A DNA stretch of 64,000 bases from Streptomyces sp. DH41. GTDB taxonomy: Bacteria; Actinomycetota; Actinomycetes; Streptomycetales; Streptomycetaceae. Of this stretch, positions 49,939 to 57,529 are shown in pieces (the first letter of the stretch is position 1; the number at the start of each line of letters is the position of its first letter). A program made the position numbers and the translations under genes. The notes beneath the pieces are model-generated. The model ran no database searches. It saw only the letters and a list, made by a program, of their open reading frames with translations, and was not told the origin of the DNA. The stretch lies in assembly GCF_029813785.1 (NCBI RefSeq), contig NZ_JARVKY010000024.1:62001-126000 (forward strand). Direction: 5' to 3'.

Positions 49939-50784
49939 ATGGCAGACCGTCCGGCTCGCAAGCCGCGCAGGCCGCACACCGCACAGGTGGTCCGCACCGA
50001 GCGGCTGACCCCGCACATGCAGCGCGTGGTGCTCGGCGGCGAGGAACTCGCCGGGCTGCCGGCGGACACCTGCACCGACCACTACGTGAAGCTGCTCTTC
50101 CCCGCCGGGGGCGCGACCTATCCGGAGCCCTTCGACATGGAGCGGATCCGCGAGGAGTTCCCCCGCGACCAGTGGCCGGTGACCCGCACGTACACGGTGC
50201 GCCACTGGGACGCCGAGCTCCGCGAGCTGACCCTGGACTTCGTGATCCACGGCGACGAGGGTCTGGCCGGCCCCTGGGCGCAGCGCGTCCAGCCGGGCGA
50301 GACCGTCCGCTTCCTGGGCCCCGGCGGCGCCTACGCCCCCGACTCCACCGCCGACTGGCATCTGCTCGCCGGTGACGAGAGCGCGCTGCCCGCGATCGCC
50401 CGGTCCCTGGAGGCACTGCCGGACGGCGCCCGCGCCTTCGCCTTCGTCGAGGTCGACGGCGCTCAGGAGGAGCAGAAGATCGACTCCGACGTGGAGGTCG
50501 TCTGGCTGCACCGCGGCGCCCGTCCGGTGGGCCAGGCCCTGGTGGAGGCCCTGCGCGGCCTGGACTTCCCCGAGGGCCGGGTGCACGCCTTCGTGCACGG
50601 CGAGGCGGCCTGCGTGAAGGAACTGCGCAGGTTCCTCCGTATGGAGCGCGAGATCCCCCGCGAGGACCTCTCCATCTCCGGCTACTGGCGCCTCGGCCAC
50701 AACGAGGACGGCTGGCAGGCCTCGAAGCAGGACTGGAACGCACGCATCGAGGCGGAGCAGGAAGGCGCCGCACCGGCCGCGTAG
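49939..50784 (+). CDS. Siderophore-interacting FAD-binding protein
   Basis: The 281-residue protein has an FAD-binding beta barrel with RTYTVRHWD (R-x-Y-T/S) and an NADPH/ferredoxin-like C domain (WHLLAGDESALPAIARSLEALPDGARAF, VHAFVHGEAACVKELRRFLRME), and ends with SGYWRLGHNEDGW. These are ViuB/FscN-type ferric-siderophore reductases that release iron in the cytosol. A GGGAGG ribosome site and an iron box lie upstream. Confidence 0.93.
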   Translation: MADRPARKPRRPHTAQVVRTERLTPHMQRVVLGGEELAGLPADTCTDHYVKLLFPAGGATYPEPFDMERIREEFPRDQWPVTRTYTVRHWDAELRELTLDFVIHGDEGLAGPWAQRVQPGETVRFLGPGGAYAPDSTADWHLLAGDESALPAIARSLEALPDGARAFAFVEVDGAQEEQKIDSDVEVVWLHRGARPVGQALVEALRGLDFPEGRVHAFVHGEAACVKELRRFLRMEREIPREDLSISGYWRLGHNEDGWQASKQDWNARIEAEQEGAAPAA

Positions 50785-50877
50785 CGGCCACCACCGGCCC
50801 CTCACCCGCCGTAGCGCCGCGCCGCCCACGACCGCACGCGGGGCGTGTGGGCGAGCCGGCGCCTCAGCCCCCGCCTA

Positions 50878-51459
50878 TCAGTCCCCGCGTACGCGTGCGT
50901 GCAGGTGCATGTCGTGCCAGCCGTCGGCGTGGAGCAGGGCGCTGCGTTTCGTGCCCTCCAGGGCGAAGCCGGCCTTCCCCGCGACCCGGCAGGACGCCTC
51001 GTTCCCCACGGAGTGGGTGAGCTCCAGGCGCTGGAAGCCGATCTCGTCCAGGGCCCAGTGGGCGAGCGCTTCCGTGGCGCGGGCGGCGACGCCCCGGCCC
51101 CGGGCCGCAGCCGTGGTCCAGTAGGCGACCTCGGCCACCCCGTCGCCGAGCACGACCTCCCGCAGGGCGACCCGGCCGAGGAGCCGGTCGTCGGCCGCGT
51201 CGGCCACGGCCCACTGGACGTTCCGCTCCCGGGCCCAGCCCTGCTGCCACTCGGCGACCCAGCCACGCACCTCCTCCTCGGAGTCGGCGGTGCGGATGTG
51301 CCACTGGTGCATCACCGGGTCCTGGAAGGCCGCGTGCACGGCTGGGACGTCCTCGGTGCGCCACGGGCGCAGCAGCAGCCCGTCGCCGGTGGGGATCGTG
51401 GGCTGCGGCGTGCGGGAGAGGGTGCCGGCGGGAAGGACGGGGCTCGTCAGGTAGGGCAT
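50878..51459 (-). CDS. GNAT acetyltransferase, RimJ/RimL type
   Basis: The 193-residue GNAT protein has the acetyltransf_3 layout: GDGLLLRPWRTEDVPAVHAAFQDPVMHQWH, VAEVAYWTTAAARGRGVAARATEALAHWALDEIGFQRLELTHSVGNEASCRVAGKAGFALEGTKRSALL. This resembles ribosomal-protein N-terminal acetyltransferases, though many relatives have other substrates. ATG at 51459 begins MPYLTSPVL. Confidence 0.88.
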   Translation of the reverse strand: MPYLTSPVLPAGTLSRTPQPTIPTGDGLLLRPWRTEDVPAVHAAFQDPVMHQWHIRTADSEEEVRGWVAEWQQGWARERNVQWAVADAADDRLLGRVALREVVLGDGVAEVAYWTTAAARGRGVAARATEALAHWALDEIGFQRLELTHSVGNEASCRVAGKAGFALEGTKRSALLHADGWHDMHLHARVRGD

Positions 51460-51582
51460 GGGCCGCATCCTGCCAACGGGACCGGCCGACGGCCCAGCGG
51501 TTTTCCCGTCGCCGCCCGCTGCCTCCCAGCGCCCGGCCCGGCGGTTTCCGCCGGCCGGCCCGTCCTCGTACGCTGGCAGACG

Positions 51583-52548
51583 ATGAGACGCCGTACCCCT
51601 CCCCCGCCCTCGCCCCTCCCGCAGCGCGACGGCATCGACGCGGTGCGGGTGCGGCTGCCCGCTGCCGGGCCGTGGTCCACGGTGCGTGAACACCTGACGG
51701 AGCGGCTGTCCGGCGCGGGCGCCGGCGTGGTCGGCGGCATGTTCGACGCCGGGCTGTTCGTCGGGGCGGACGGGCGGGCCGTGCCGTCGGACGCTCCGTA
51801 CGAACCCGGCATGTTCGTGTGGTTCCACCGCGAGCTGCCCGCCGAGGTGCCGGTGCCCTTCCCGTTGGAGGTCGTGTACCGCGACGAGCACATCGTCGTC
51901 GCCGACAAACCGCACTTCCTGGCCACCACCCCGCGCGGCGGCCACGTCACCGAGACCGTGCTCGCCCGGCTCCGCCGGGAGCTGGGCGTCCCGGCGCTCG
52001 GCGCGGCACACCGCCTCGACCGGCTCACCGCCGGACTGGTCCTGTTCACGGTGCGTCCCGAGGAGCGCGGCGCGTATCAGGGCCTGTTCCGCGACCGGCG
52101 GGTGCGCAAGGAGTACGAGGCCGTCGCCCCGAACGATCCGGCGCTCGTCCTGCCCCGGACCGTACGCAGCCGGATCCTCAAGGAACGCGGGGTACTGGCC
52201 GCCCGGGAGATCGAGGGGGAGCCGAACGCGGTGAGCCGCGTCGAGCTCATCGAGCGCCGCCCGGGCCCCGACCTCGACCTGGGCCGGTACCGGCTGGTGC
52301 CCGGCACCGGCCAGACCCACCAGCTGCGCGTCCACATGACCGCGCTCGGCGTGCCGATCCTCGGCGACCCCCTCTACCCCGAGGTGACCGACCCCGTGCC
52401 GGCCGGCGACTTCCGGCGCCCGCTGCAACTGCTGGCGCGGGAGCTGGGATTCACCGATCCGGTCACGGGGCGGGAGCACCGCTTCCGCAGCGGACGCTCC
52501 CTCGACGCCTGGACGGCGTACGAGGACTGGGCCGCCGGCCGTCAGTAG
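51583..52548 (+). CDS. RluA-family pseudouridine synthase
   Basis: The 321-residue protein has the catalytic Asp motif HRLDRLTAGLVLF, with EVVYRDEHIVVADKPHFLATTPRGGHV before it and GTGQTHQLRVHMTALGVPILGDPLYP near the end. The N-terminal about 80 residues replace a clear S4 domain with a poorly conserved region. It is likely to modify rRNA or tRNA. Its 3' end overlaps the convergent conservon P450 gene by 7 bases. Confidence 0.92.
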   Translation: MRRRTPPPPSPLPQRDGIDAVRVRLPAAGPWSTVREHLTERLSGAGAGVVGGMFDAGLFVGADGRAVPSDAPYEPGMFVWFHRELPAEVPVPFPLEVVYRDEHIVVADKPHFLATTPRGGHVTETVLARLRRELGVPALGAAHRLDRLTAGLVLFTVRPEERGAYQGLFRDRRVRKEYEAVAPNDPALVLPRTVRSRILKERGVLAAREIEGEPNAVSRVELIERRPGPDLDLGRYRLVPGTGQTHQLRVHMTALGVPILGDPLYPEVTDPVPAGDFRRPLQLLARELGFTDPVTGREHRFRSGRSLDAWTAYEDWAAGRQ

Positions 52549-54038
52549 CCGCGCCACCAGAGCAGGAAGCGCTGCCAGGCGCCGCGGGGACGGGGCTGCT
52601 CCGACCCCGGCGCCTGCTGGGGCTCCGCGGCCGTCACCGACACGGGCTCCGGCGGGTACGCCGGGAGCTGCGGCTCGGGCCGGTCCTCCGGCCGCGGGAT
52701 GCCGACGTGCCAGCCGGTGCGCCGCTCGGGTGCCGGGGCGTGGCTCGGCTGCTGCCTGATGTCCTGCTGGGCCTTCGGCTCGAACCGGACCGGCAGTTCC
52801 ACCAGGTGCCGCGACGCGATCGACGACCGCCATCGCAGTTCGTCCTCGTCGCAGTCGAGCTGGACGTCCGGCAGCCGCATCAGCAGCGCGTCGATCCCGG
52901 CGTCGGCGATGGCACGCCCGATGTCCTGGCCCGGACACTCGTGCGGGCCGCCGCCGAAGGCGAGGTGGGCGCGGTTGCCCTCCATGCTCGCGGCCAGGTC
53001 GGGGCGGATGCGCGGATCGACGTTGCCGGGCGCGATGCCGAGCAGCAGCCCGTCACCGGCGCGGATGCGCTGGCCGCCCAGTTCGGTCTCCTGCTTGGCG
53101 AAGTAGGCGAAGACGCTGCTGAACGGCGGCTCGTCCCACAGGGACTGCTCGACCGCCTCGGGCACCGTCATCTGACCGCCGCTGAGCTGGGCGCGGAAAC
53201 CCGGGTCGGTGAGGACCACGCGCAGCACGTTGCTGATGAGGTTGACGGTCGCCTCGTAGGCCGCGATGAGGACCACCCGCAGGTGCTCCCTGACCTCGTC
53301 GTCGGTGAGTCCCGCCGGGTGCGTGACGAGGCGGCCGGCGATGTCGTCCTCGGGCCTGGCCCGGCGGGCGGTGGCGAGGCGGTCCAGGGCGGCCATGACG
53401 TAGGCGTGGCTGGCGTTCGCCGTCTCGGTGCCCTTGAGCATGTCGCGGGCGGCCTCCACCATCCGGTCGTTGTACTCGTCCGGCATGCCGAGGAGATGGC
53501 ACATCACGCCCATCGGCAGGTGTTCGGCGAACTGGCCGACGAGGTCGGCGCGGCCCGCCTCGCAGAACCGGTTGACGTGGCGCTGGGTGTACCGCTTGAT
53601 GTGGCGGCGCAGTTCCCGGTAGTCGATGTCGGACATGGCGCTGGTGACCGCGCCGCGCAGCCGCTTGTGCTCGTCGCCCTCGGCGTGGGAGCAGATGGGC
53701 TGCCAGGCGATGTGCGGCATGAGCGGGTGGTCGGGCTTGACCATGCCCTCGTTGAGCGGGGTCCAGATGCGGCTGTCGCGGCAGAACTGGGCGGGCGTGC
53801 TGACCATGTGCAGGTTCTCGGCGTGCCCGAGGACCACCCACATCGGTACGTCGTCGTGGAGCAGCGCCGGCGCCACCGGTCCGTGCCGCTCGCGCAGCTT
53901 CTCGTACAGCTCGTCCAGGTCGTCCGCCTCGTGCAGCCGGTGCAGTCCGCCCGGTCCGACGCCGTGCGCGGGGCAGCCGGGCGGTGGTTCGAGCAGGGGG
54001 TCGCCCGTTCCGGTCAGGGAGTGGCGTTCAGGCGTCAC
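52542..54038 (-). CDS. cvnE9: Conservon P450 (CvnE9/RarE, CYP157 type) without ExxR
   Basis: The 498-residue P450 keeps the haem loop FGGGPHECPG (Cys368) and an I-helix LIAAYEATVNLISN, but the K-helix ExxR motif reads EQSLW at 297-301, the substitution reported for CYP157 enzymes. The C-terminal about 70 residues are a Pro/Gln-rich tail. GTG at 54038 has GGAGCG upstream; a TTG at 54053 is possible. It is the last gene of the conservon and presumably acts with the sensor-like complex rather than in a known biosynthesis. Confidence 0.88.
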   Translation of the reverse strand: MTPERHSLTGTGDPLLEPPPGCPAHGVGPGGLHRLHEADDLDELYEKLRERHGPVAPALLHDDVPMWVVLGHAENLHMVSTPAQFCRDSRIWTPLNEGMVKPDHPLMPHIAWQPICSHAEGDEHKRLRGAVTSAMSDIDYRELRRHIKRYTQRHVNRFCEAGRADLVGQFAEHLPMGVMCHLLGMPDEYNDRMVEAARDMLKGTETANASHAYVMAALDRLATARRARPEDDIAGRLVTHPAGLTDDEVREHLRVVLIAAYEATVNLISNVLRVVLTDPGFRAQLSGGQMTVPEAVEQSLWDEPPFSSVFAYFAKQETELGGQRIRAGDGLLLGIAPGNVDPRIRPDLAASMEGNRAHLAFGGGPHECPGQDIGRAIADAGIDALLMRLPDVQLDCDEDELRWRSSIASRHLVELPVRFEPKAQQDIRQQPSHAPAPERRTGWHVGIPRPEDRPEPQLPAYPPEPVSVTAAEPQQAPGSEQPRPRGAWQRFLLWWRGY

Positions 54039-54125
54039 AGTGTCGCTCCGCAACAGAAGTGTGGGTCAAGCGTGTGGGTTCGAGGGGCCGGGCGGCCGTG
54101 CCGGGTCGGGGACGGCCGCGCCGGG

Positions 54126-54746
54126 TCAGGTGAGCGCGCCCTTCATGGCGATGGAGTGCAGGAAGCGCGTCAGAGTCAGCAGGACGTCCCGGCTGGAGGC
54201 GCGGCGCCGCACGTCGCAGTCGAGGATGGGGATCTCCTCGGCCAGGTCGAGCGCGGCCCGCAGCTCCGCGACGGGGTAACGGGGCGCGTCGGGGAAGGTG
54301 TTGACGGCGACCACGAAGGGCACACCACGCTCCTCCAGGCGCCCCATGACGTCGAAGCTGACGTCGAGGCGGCGGGTGTCGACGAGTACCACCGCGCCGA
54401 GCGCGCCCTCGAACAGGCCGTTCCACAGGAACCAGAAGCGCTCCTGTCCGGGGGTGCCGAAGAGGTACAGCACCAGTTGGTCGGTGATGCTGATGCGGCC
54501 GAAGTCCATGGCCACCGTGGTGGCCGTCTTGGAGGCGGAACCGTAGTTGTCGTCGACGCCGATGCCGGCCTGGGTCATCGTCTCCTCGGTGGTCAGCGGT
54601 CTGATCTCGCTGACCGAGCCGACCATGGTGGTCTTGCCGACCCCGAAACCGCCCACGATGACGATCTTCACGGCGGCCTCGGCCGTGTGCGGCAGCCGGT
54701 CCTCCGTCCGCGGGCCCGGAATCGTGTCAGAGTTTTTGAAGTCCAT
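54126..54746 (-). CDS. cvnD9: Conservon GTPase CvnD9 (RarD)
   Basis: The 206-residue protein is a Ras-like/MglA-related GTPase: P-loop IVGGFGVGKTTMVGSV, switch Thr region TTEETMTQAGIGVDD, FGTPGQERFWFLW in place of DxxG, and the NTFPDA specificity loop in place of NKxD. Such proteins occur only in conservons. Its start overlaps the end of cvnC by 20 bases. In S. coelicolor RarD is part of the RarA-E repressor system of aerial development. Confidence 0.92.
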   Translation of the reverse strand: MDFKNSDTIPGPRTEDRLPHTAEAAVKIVIVGGFGVGKTTMVGSVSEIRPLTTEETMTQAGIGVDDNYGSASKTATTVAMDFGRISITDQLVLYLFGTPGQERFWFLWNGLFEGALGAVVLVDTRRLDVSFDVMGRLEERGVPFVVAVNTFPDAPRYPVAELRAALDLAEEIPILDCDVRRRASSRDVLLTLTRFLHSIAMKGALT

Positions 54747-55140
54747 GCATCACCGCTTCGAGGAGGTTTCGGTCGGCGACCTTCTGGCGGACGATCGGGG
54801 CGCGGGCCTGCACCAGTTCCGTCGCCAGCAGGTCGGTGAGCAGCACGGTCACCACACTGAACGGCAGGCCCAGATAGGCCGACAGCTCGGCCGCGGACAG
54901 GGGCGCGACGCACAGCCGCAGCAGGGCCGCCTGTTCCGGTGTGGCGGACACCGGCGGCTCGGCGCGGGCCACGATCAGGGTGACCAGGTCGATGTCGGCG
55001 CGCTCGCCGCTCCCCTCCCCGCCGATGACGAACAGCCGCTCGGGGTTGGGGGTCCCGTCGTCCTTGGACGGTGCGGCAGAGGTCGACGCGGCGGACGGCT
55101 CCTGTCCGGGAGATCGCCTCTGGCGCTGGGGAGGAGTCAT
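54727..55140 (-). CDS. cvnC9: Conservon DUF742 protein CvnC9 (RarC)
   Basis: The 137-residue DUF742 protein has ERADIDLVTLIVARAEPP, EQAALLRLCVAPLSAAELSAYLGLPFSVVTVLLTDLLATELV and the RNLLEAVMHGLQKL end. It has a winged-helix-like core. Its start overlaps the cvnB stop by 4 bases. It presumably links the roadblock protein to the GTPase. Confidence 0.92.
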   Translation of the reverse strand: MTPPQRQRRSPGQEPSAASTSAAPSKDDGTPNPERLFVIGGEGSGERADIDLVTLIVARAEPPVSATPEQAALLRLCVAPLSAAELSAYLGLPFSVVTVLLTDLLATELVQARAPIVRQKVADRNLLEAVMHGLQKL

Positions 55141-55544
55141 ACGGTCTGCCCGTTGCGCCTGGCCGGACTGGTGAGGTGGGGGCCGATCCGGGCGACCAGG
55201 TCGGCCATGCTGAGGCCCATCCGGCCGGGCTCGCAGCGGACGTCGGAGAGCACGGCGAGGTAGGCGTTGGGGCCGGCGGCCATCAGGTAGAAGTAGCCGC
55301 CGTTCATCTCGATGAGGACCATCTTCATCGCACCGTCGCTGGTCGGGATCTCCTGGCTGACGGCGCTCGCCAGGCTCTGCAGTCCCGCGCAGGCCGCGGC
55401 GACCCGGTCGGCGGCGTCGGGGTCTCCGGAGTAGCGGGCGATGCGCAGGCCGTCGGCGGAGAGCACCACGATCATCTCGATGCCCGGGACACCGTCGTAG
55501 AGGTCCTGGAGCATCCAGTCGAACTTGCCTTGCTGCTCGATCAC
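55137..55544 (-). CDS. cvnB9: Conservon roadblock/LC7 protein CvnB9 (RarB)
   Basis: The 135-residue roadblock protein has DWMLQDLYDGVPGIEMIVVLSADGLRIAR, ADRVAAACAGLQSLASAVSQEIPTSDGAMKMVLIEMNGGYFYLMAAG and LSDVRCEPGRMGLSMADLV. Roadblock proteins regulate small GTPases, here CvnD. GTG at 55544 overlaps the cvnA stop as GTGA. Confidence 0.93.
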   Translation of the reverse strand: MIEQQGKFDWMLQDLYDGVPGIEMIVVLSADGLRIARYSGDPDAADRVAAACAGLQSLASAVSQEIPTSDGAMKMVLIEMNGGYFYLMAAGPNAYLAVLSDVRCEPGRMGLSMADLVARIGPHLTSPARRNGQTV

Positions 55545-57163
55545 TTGAGGTCCCCCTCGTCGTCTGCCGGGGCGTGGGCCGGCTCGTTGCCGCTGGACTG
55601 CTGGTGGGCCTGGTCGCTGCCCGAGTGCTGTTTGAGGCCCTCCCAGAAGGCGCCGATGAAGTGCCCCGGCGGGAGCCCTTCGTCCTTCTTCGGCTCGGGT
55701 TCCGGGTCCGCGGCCACCGGGAAGCCGTTGCGGGCGCGTTCGGCGGCCAGGCGGGCCTCGCGCTCGGCGTCCTCCCGCTCCCACACCGCCTGTTCGGCCA
55801 GGCGCTGGCTGAGCGGCATCTTGACCCGGCTGCGGCGCTGCGGGAGTCCGCCCGCCGTCCACTCGGTCACTTCGGGAACGTCGTCCTCCAGCAGGACCGA
55901 GTCCGGGATACGGGGGCTGGTGGGGCGGCGCTTCTTGGGTGTGCGCTCGGGTCCGGGGAGGGCGTCCGGGCCCGGGTGGGGGATCGACGTCGCGCCGATA
56001 CCGTGGGCGAGTCCGACTCCGGGCTCGGTGGTCATCATCTTGCTGGGGACGATGAGGATGGCCCGGACGCCGCCGTACGCGGAGGCCCGCAGCGACACGT
56101 CCATGCCGAACTGCGTGCACAGCCTGCCCACCACGGACAGGCCGAGGCGCGGGTGGTGCGCGAGGTCCTGGACGTCGGTGCCGCGCTTGGCGTGCTCCAG
56201 CAGCCCTTCGATGCGGGCGCGGGACTCCTCGCTGAGGCTGACGCCGGCGTCCTCGATCTCGATGCAGACGCCGCTCTGCACCTCGGTCGCGGTGACGTGC
56301 ACCTTCGCCCCCGGGGGCGAGTAGCGGGTGGCGTTGTCGAGGAGCTCCGCCGCGGCGTGGATGACCGGCTCGACCGCGGTGCCCTTGATGTTGACCTTGG
56401 CGATGGAGGCCAGGTTGATCCGGCGGTACTGCAGGATCCGGGACATGGCGCCGCGCAGCACGCTGTAGAGGGCCACCGGCTTGGGCCACTGGCGTCCGGG
56501 CCGGCCGCCGCCGATGACGGAGACCGAGTCGGCGAGGCGGCCGATCAGGGCGGTGCCGTGGTCGATGCGCAGGAGGTCGTCGAAGACCTCCGGGTTGCGC
56601 CCGTGGTCCTCCTCCATCTCGCGGAGTTCCTTGTTCTGCTGGTGGACGATCGCCTGGACGCGGCGGGCGATGTCGACGAAGGAACGCTCGGCGGATTCGC
56701 GCATGGAGTCCTGGTGATCGACGATGTCGCAGATCATCCGGATCATTTTGCGCTGCGGCTCACCGAGTTCCACGTAGGACGGGTCCACCTCGCCGAGGCG
56801 GCGCATCACCTCTTCGGGCGTGCTCCCGTTTCGCATGAAGTCCAGGATGTCGGGCAGGACTTCGCCGCCGAGACGGACCATCTCCTCGTGGTGGCTCGCG
56901 GCCCGGCGTTCCAGATACGCGCTGTGACGGGCGTGCTCGGCACGCATGACCCGTAGCGCACGGCCACGGCGTGCCGTTTCGGCCGCCGCGGCGATCACCA
57001 GCAGTGTGGCGAGGGCACCGCACAGGCCGACGGCGAGCCGGGCCGGTTCCGCCACCACGGCGACGGCGGCTCCGGTGGCCGCGGCCATCAGTATGGCCGG
57101 CAGCAACAGGGTTCGCGCGAAGGGAAGTTCACGGCGACCTGGAGGGGAATCAACACTCACCAT
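55541..57163 (-). CDS. cvnA9: Conservon sensor-like protein CvnA9 (RarA)
   Basis: The 540-residue protein has two membrane helices near the N terminus (LLLPAILMAAATGAAVAVVA, AVGLCGALATLLVIAAAA) with almost no loop between them, a coiled coil, then an HATPase domain with N box AAELLDNATRYSPPGAKV, EDAGVSLSEES and LGLSVVGRLC. No phosphorylatable His is apparent before the N box. A disordered Pro/Glu-rich tail follows. It should be the membrane member of the RarA-E complex, which represses aerial mycelium formation in S. coelicolor. ATG at 57163 follows CAGAGG. Confidence 0.92.
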   Translation of the reverse strand: MVSVDSPPGRRELPFARTLLLPAILMAAATGAAVAVVAEPARLAVGLCGALATLLVIAAAAETARRGRALRVMRAEHARHSAYLERRAASHHEEMVRLGGEVLPDILDFMRNGSTPEEVMRRLGEVDPSYVELGEPQRKMIRMICDIVDHQDSMRESAERSFVDIARRVQAIVHQQNKELREMEEDHGRNPEVFDDLLRIDHGTALIGRLADSVSVIGGGRPGRQWPKPVALYSVLRGAMSRILQYRRINLASIAKVNIKGTAVEPVIHAAAELLDNATRYSPPGAKVHVTATEVQSGVCIEIEDAGVSLSEESRARIEGLLEHAKRGTDVQDLAHHPRLGLSVVGRLCTQFGMDVSLRASAYGGVRAILIVPSKMMTTEPGVGLAHGIGATSIPHPGPDALPGPERTPKKRRPTSPRIPDSVLLEDDVPEVTEWTAGGLPQRRSRVKMPLSQRLAEQAVWEREDAEREARLAAERARNGFPVAADPEPEPKKDEGLPPGHFIGAFWEGLKQHSGSDQAHQQSSGNEPAHAPADDEGDLK

Positions 57164-57529
57164 GTAGGCCTCTGAAAAACGAATCGGCTGGGATGGGGAA
57201 GCTTGCAGCGGGGTATCTCTGGGAGTTGTCGGGATCTTCGGCGCATTGGGAACAAGCGCGCGATTACACCTCAACTCGGTGCGCTGCGGGCGAGCTTAGT
57301 CCGAGGGGATCATCGCCGTGTCATATTCAGCAAGCACCTGAAACGGACACCGGGACTGGAGTAATCTCGGATCCATTTGCACGCTCGGGAATCATTCGAA
57401 CACTCGCCGTAATGCCATGCGGGTGTACGAATATCACTCACCGTGATGAGTGAAAGAGGCCCCGGAGGGTCTGTGGAACGCGCGGAGGCCCGGCGGGCAT
57501 GCCGCCGGGCCTTTGGGAGTATGCGGTGG
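57164..57529. promoter_or_regulatory. Region between cvnA9 and helY: palindrome and cvn promoter
   Basis: These 366 bases contain the upstream region of the cvn operon and the end of helY. The palindrome TCACTCA-CCGTGA-TGAGTGA (57434-57453) could bind a regulator. The stretch 57230-57440 is less GC-rich than the surroundings, and the promoter of the conservon probably lies in it. Confidence 0.5.
57486..57512 (-). terminator. Terminator of helY
   Basis: AGGCCCGGCGG pairs perfectly with CCGCCGGGCCT around loop GCATG, 18 bases past the helY stop. It is symmetrical enough to act in both directions. Confidence 0.75.
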
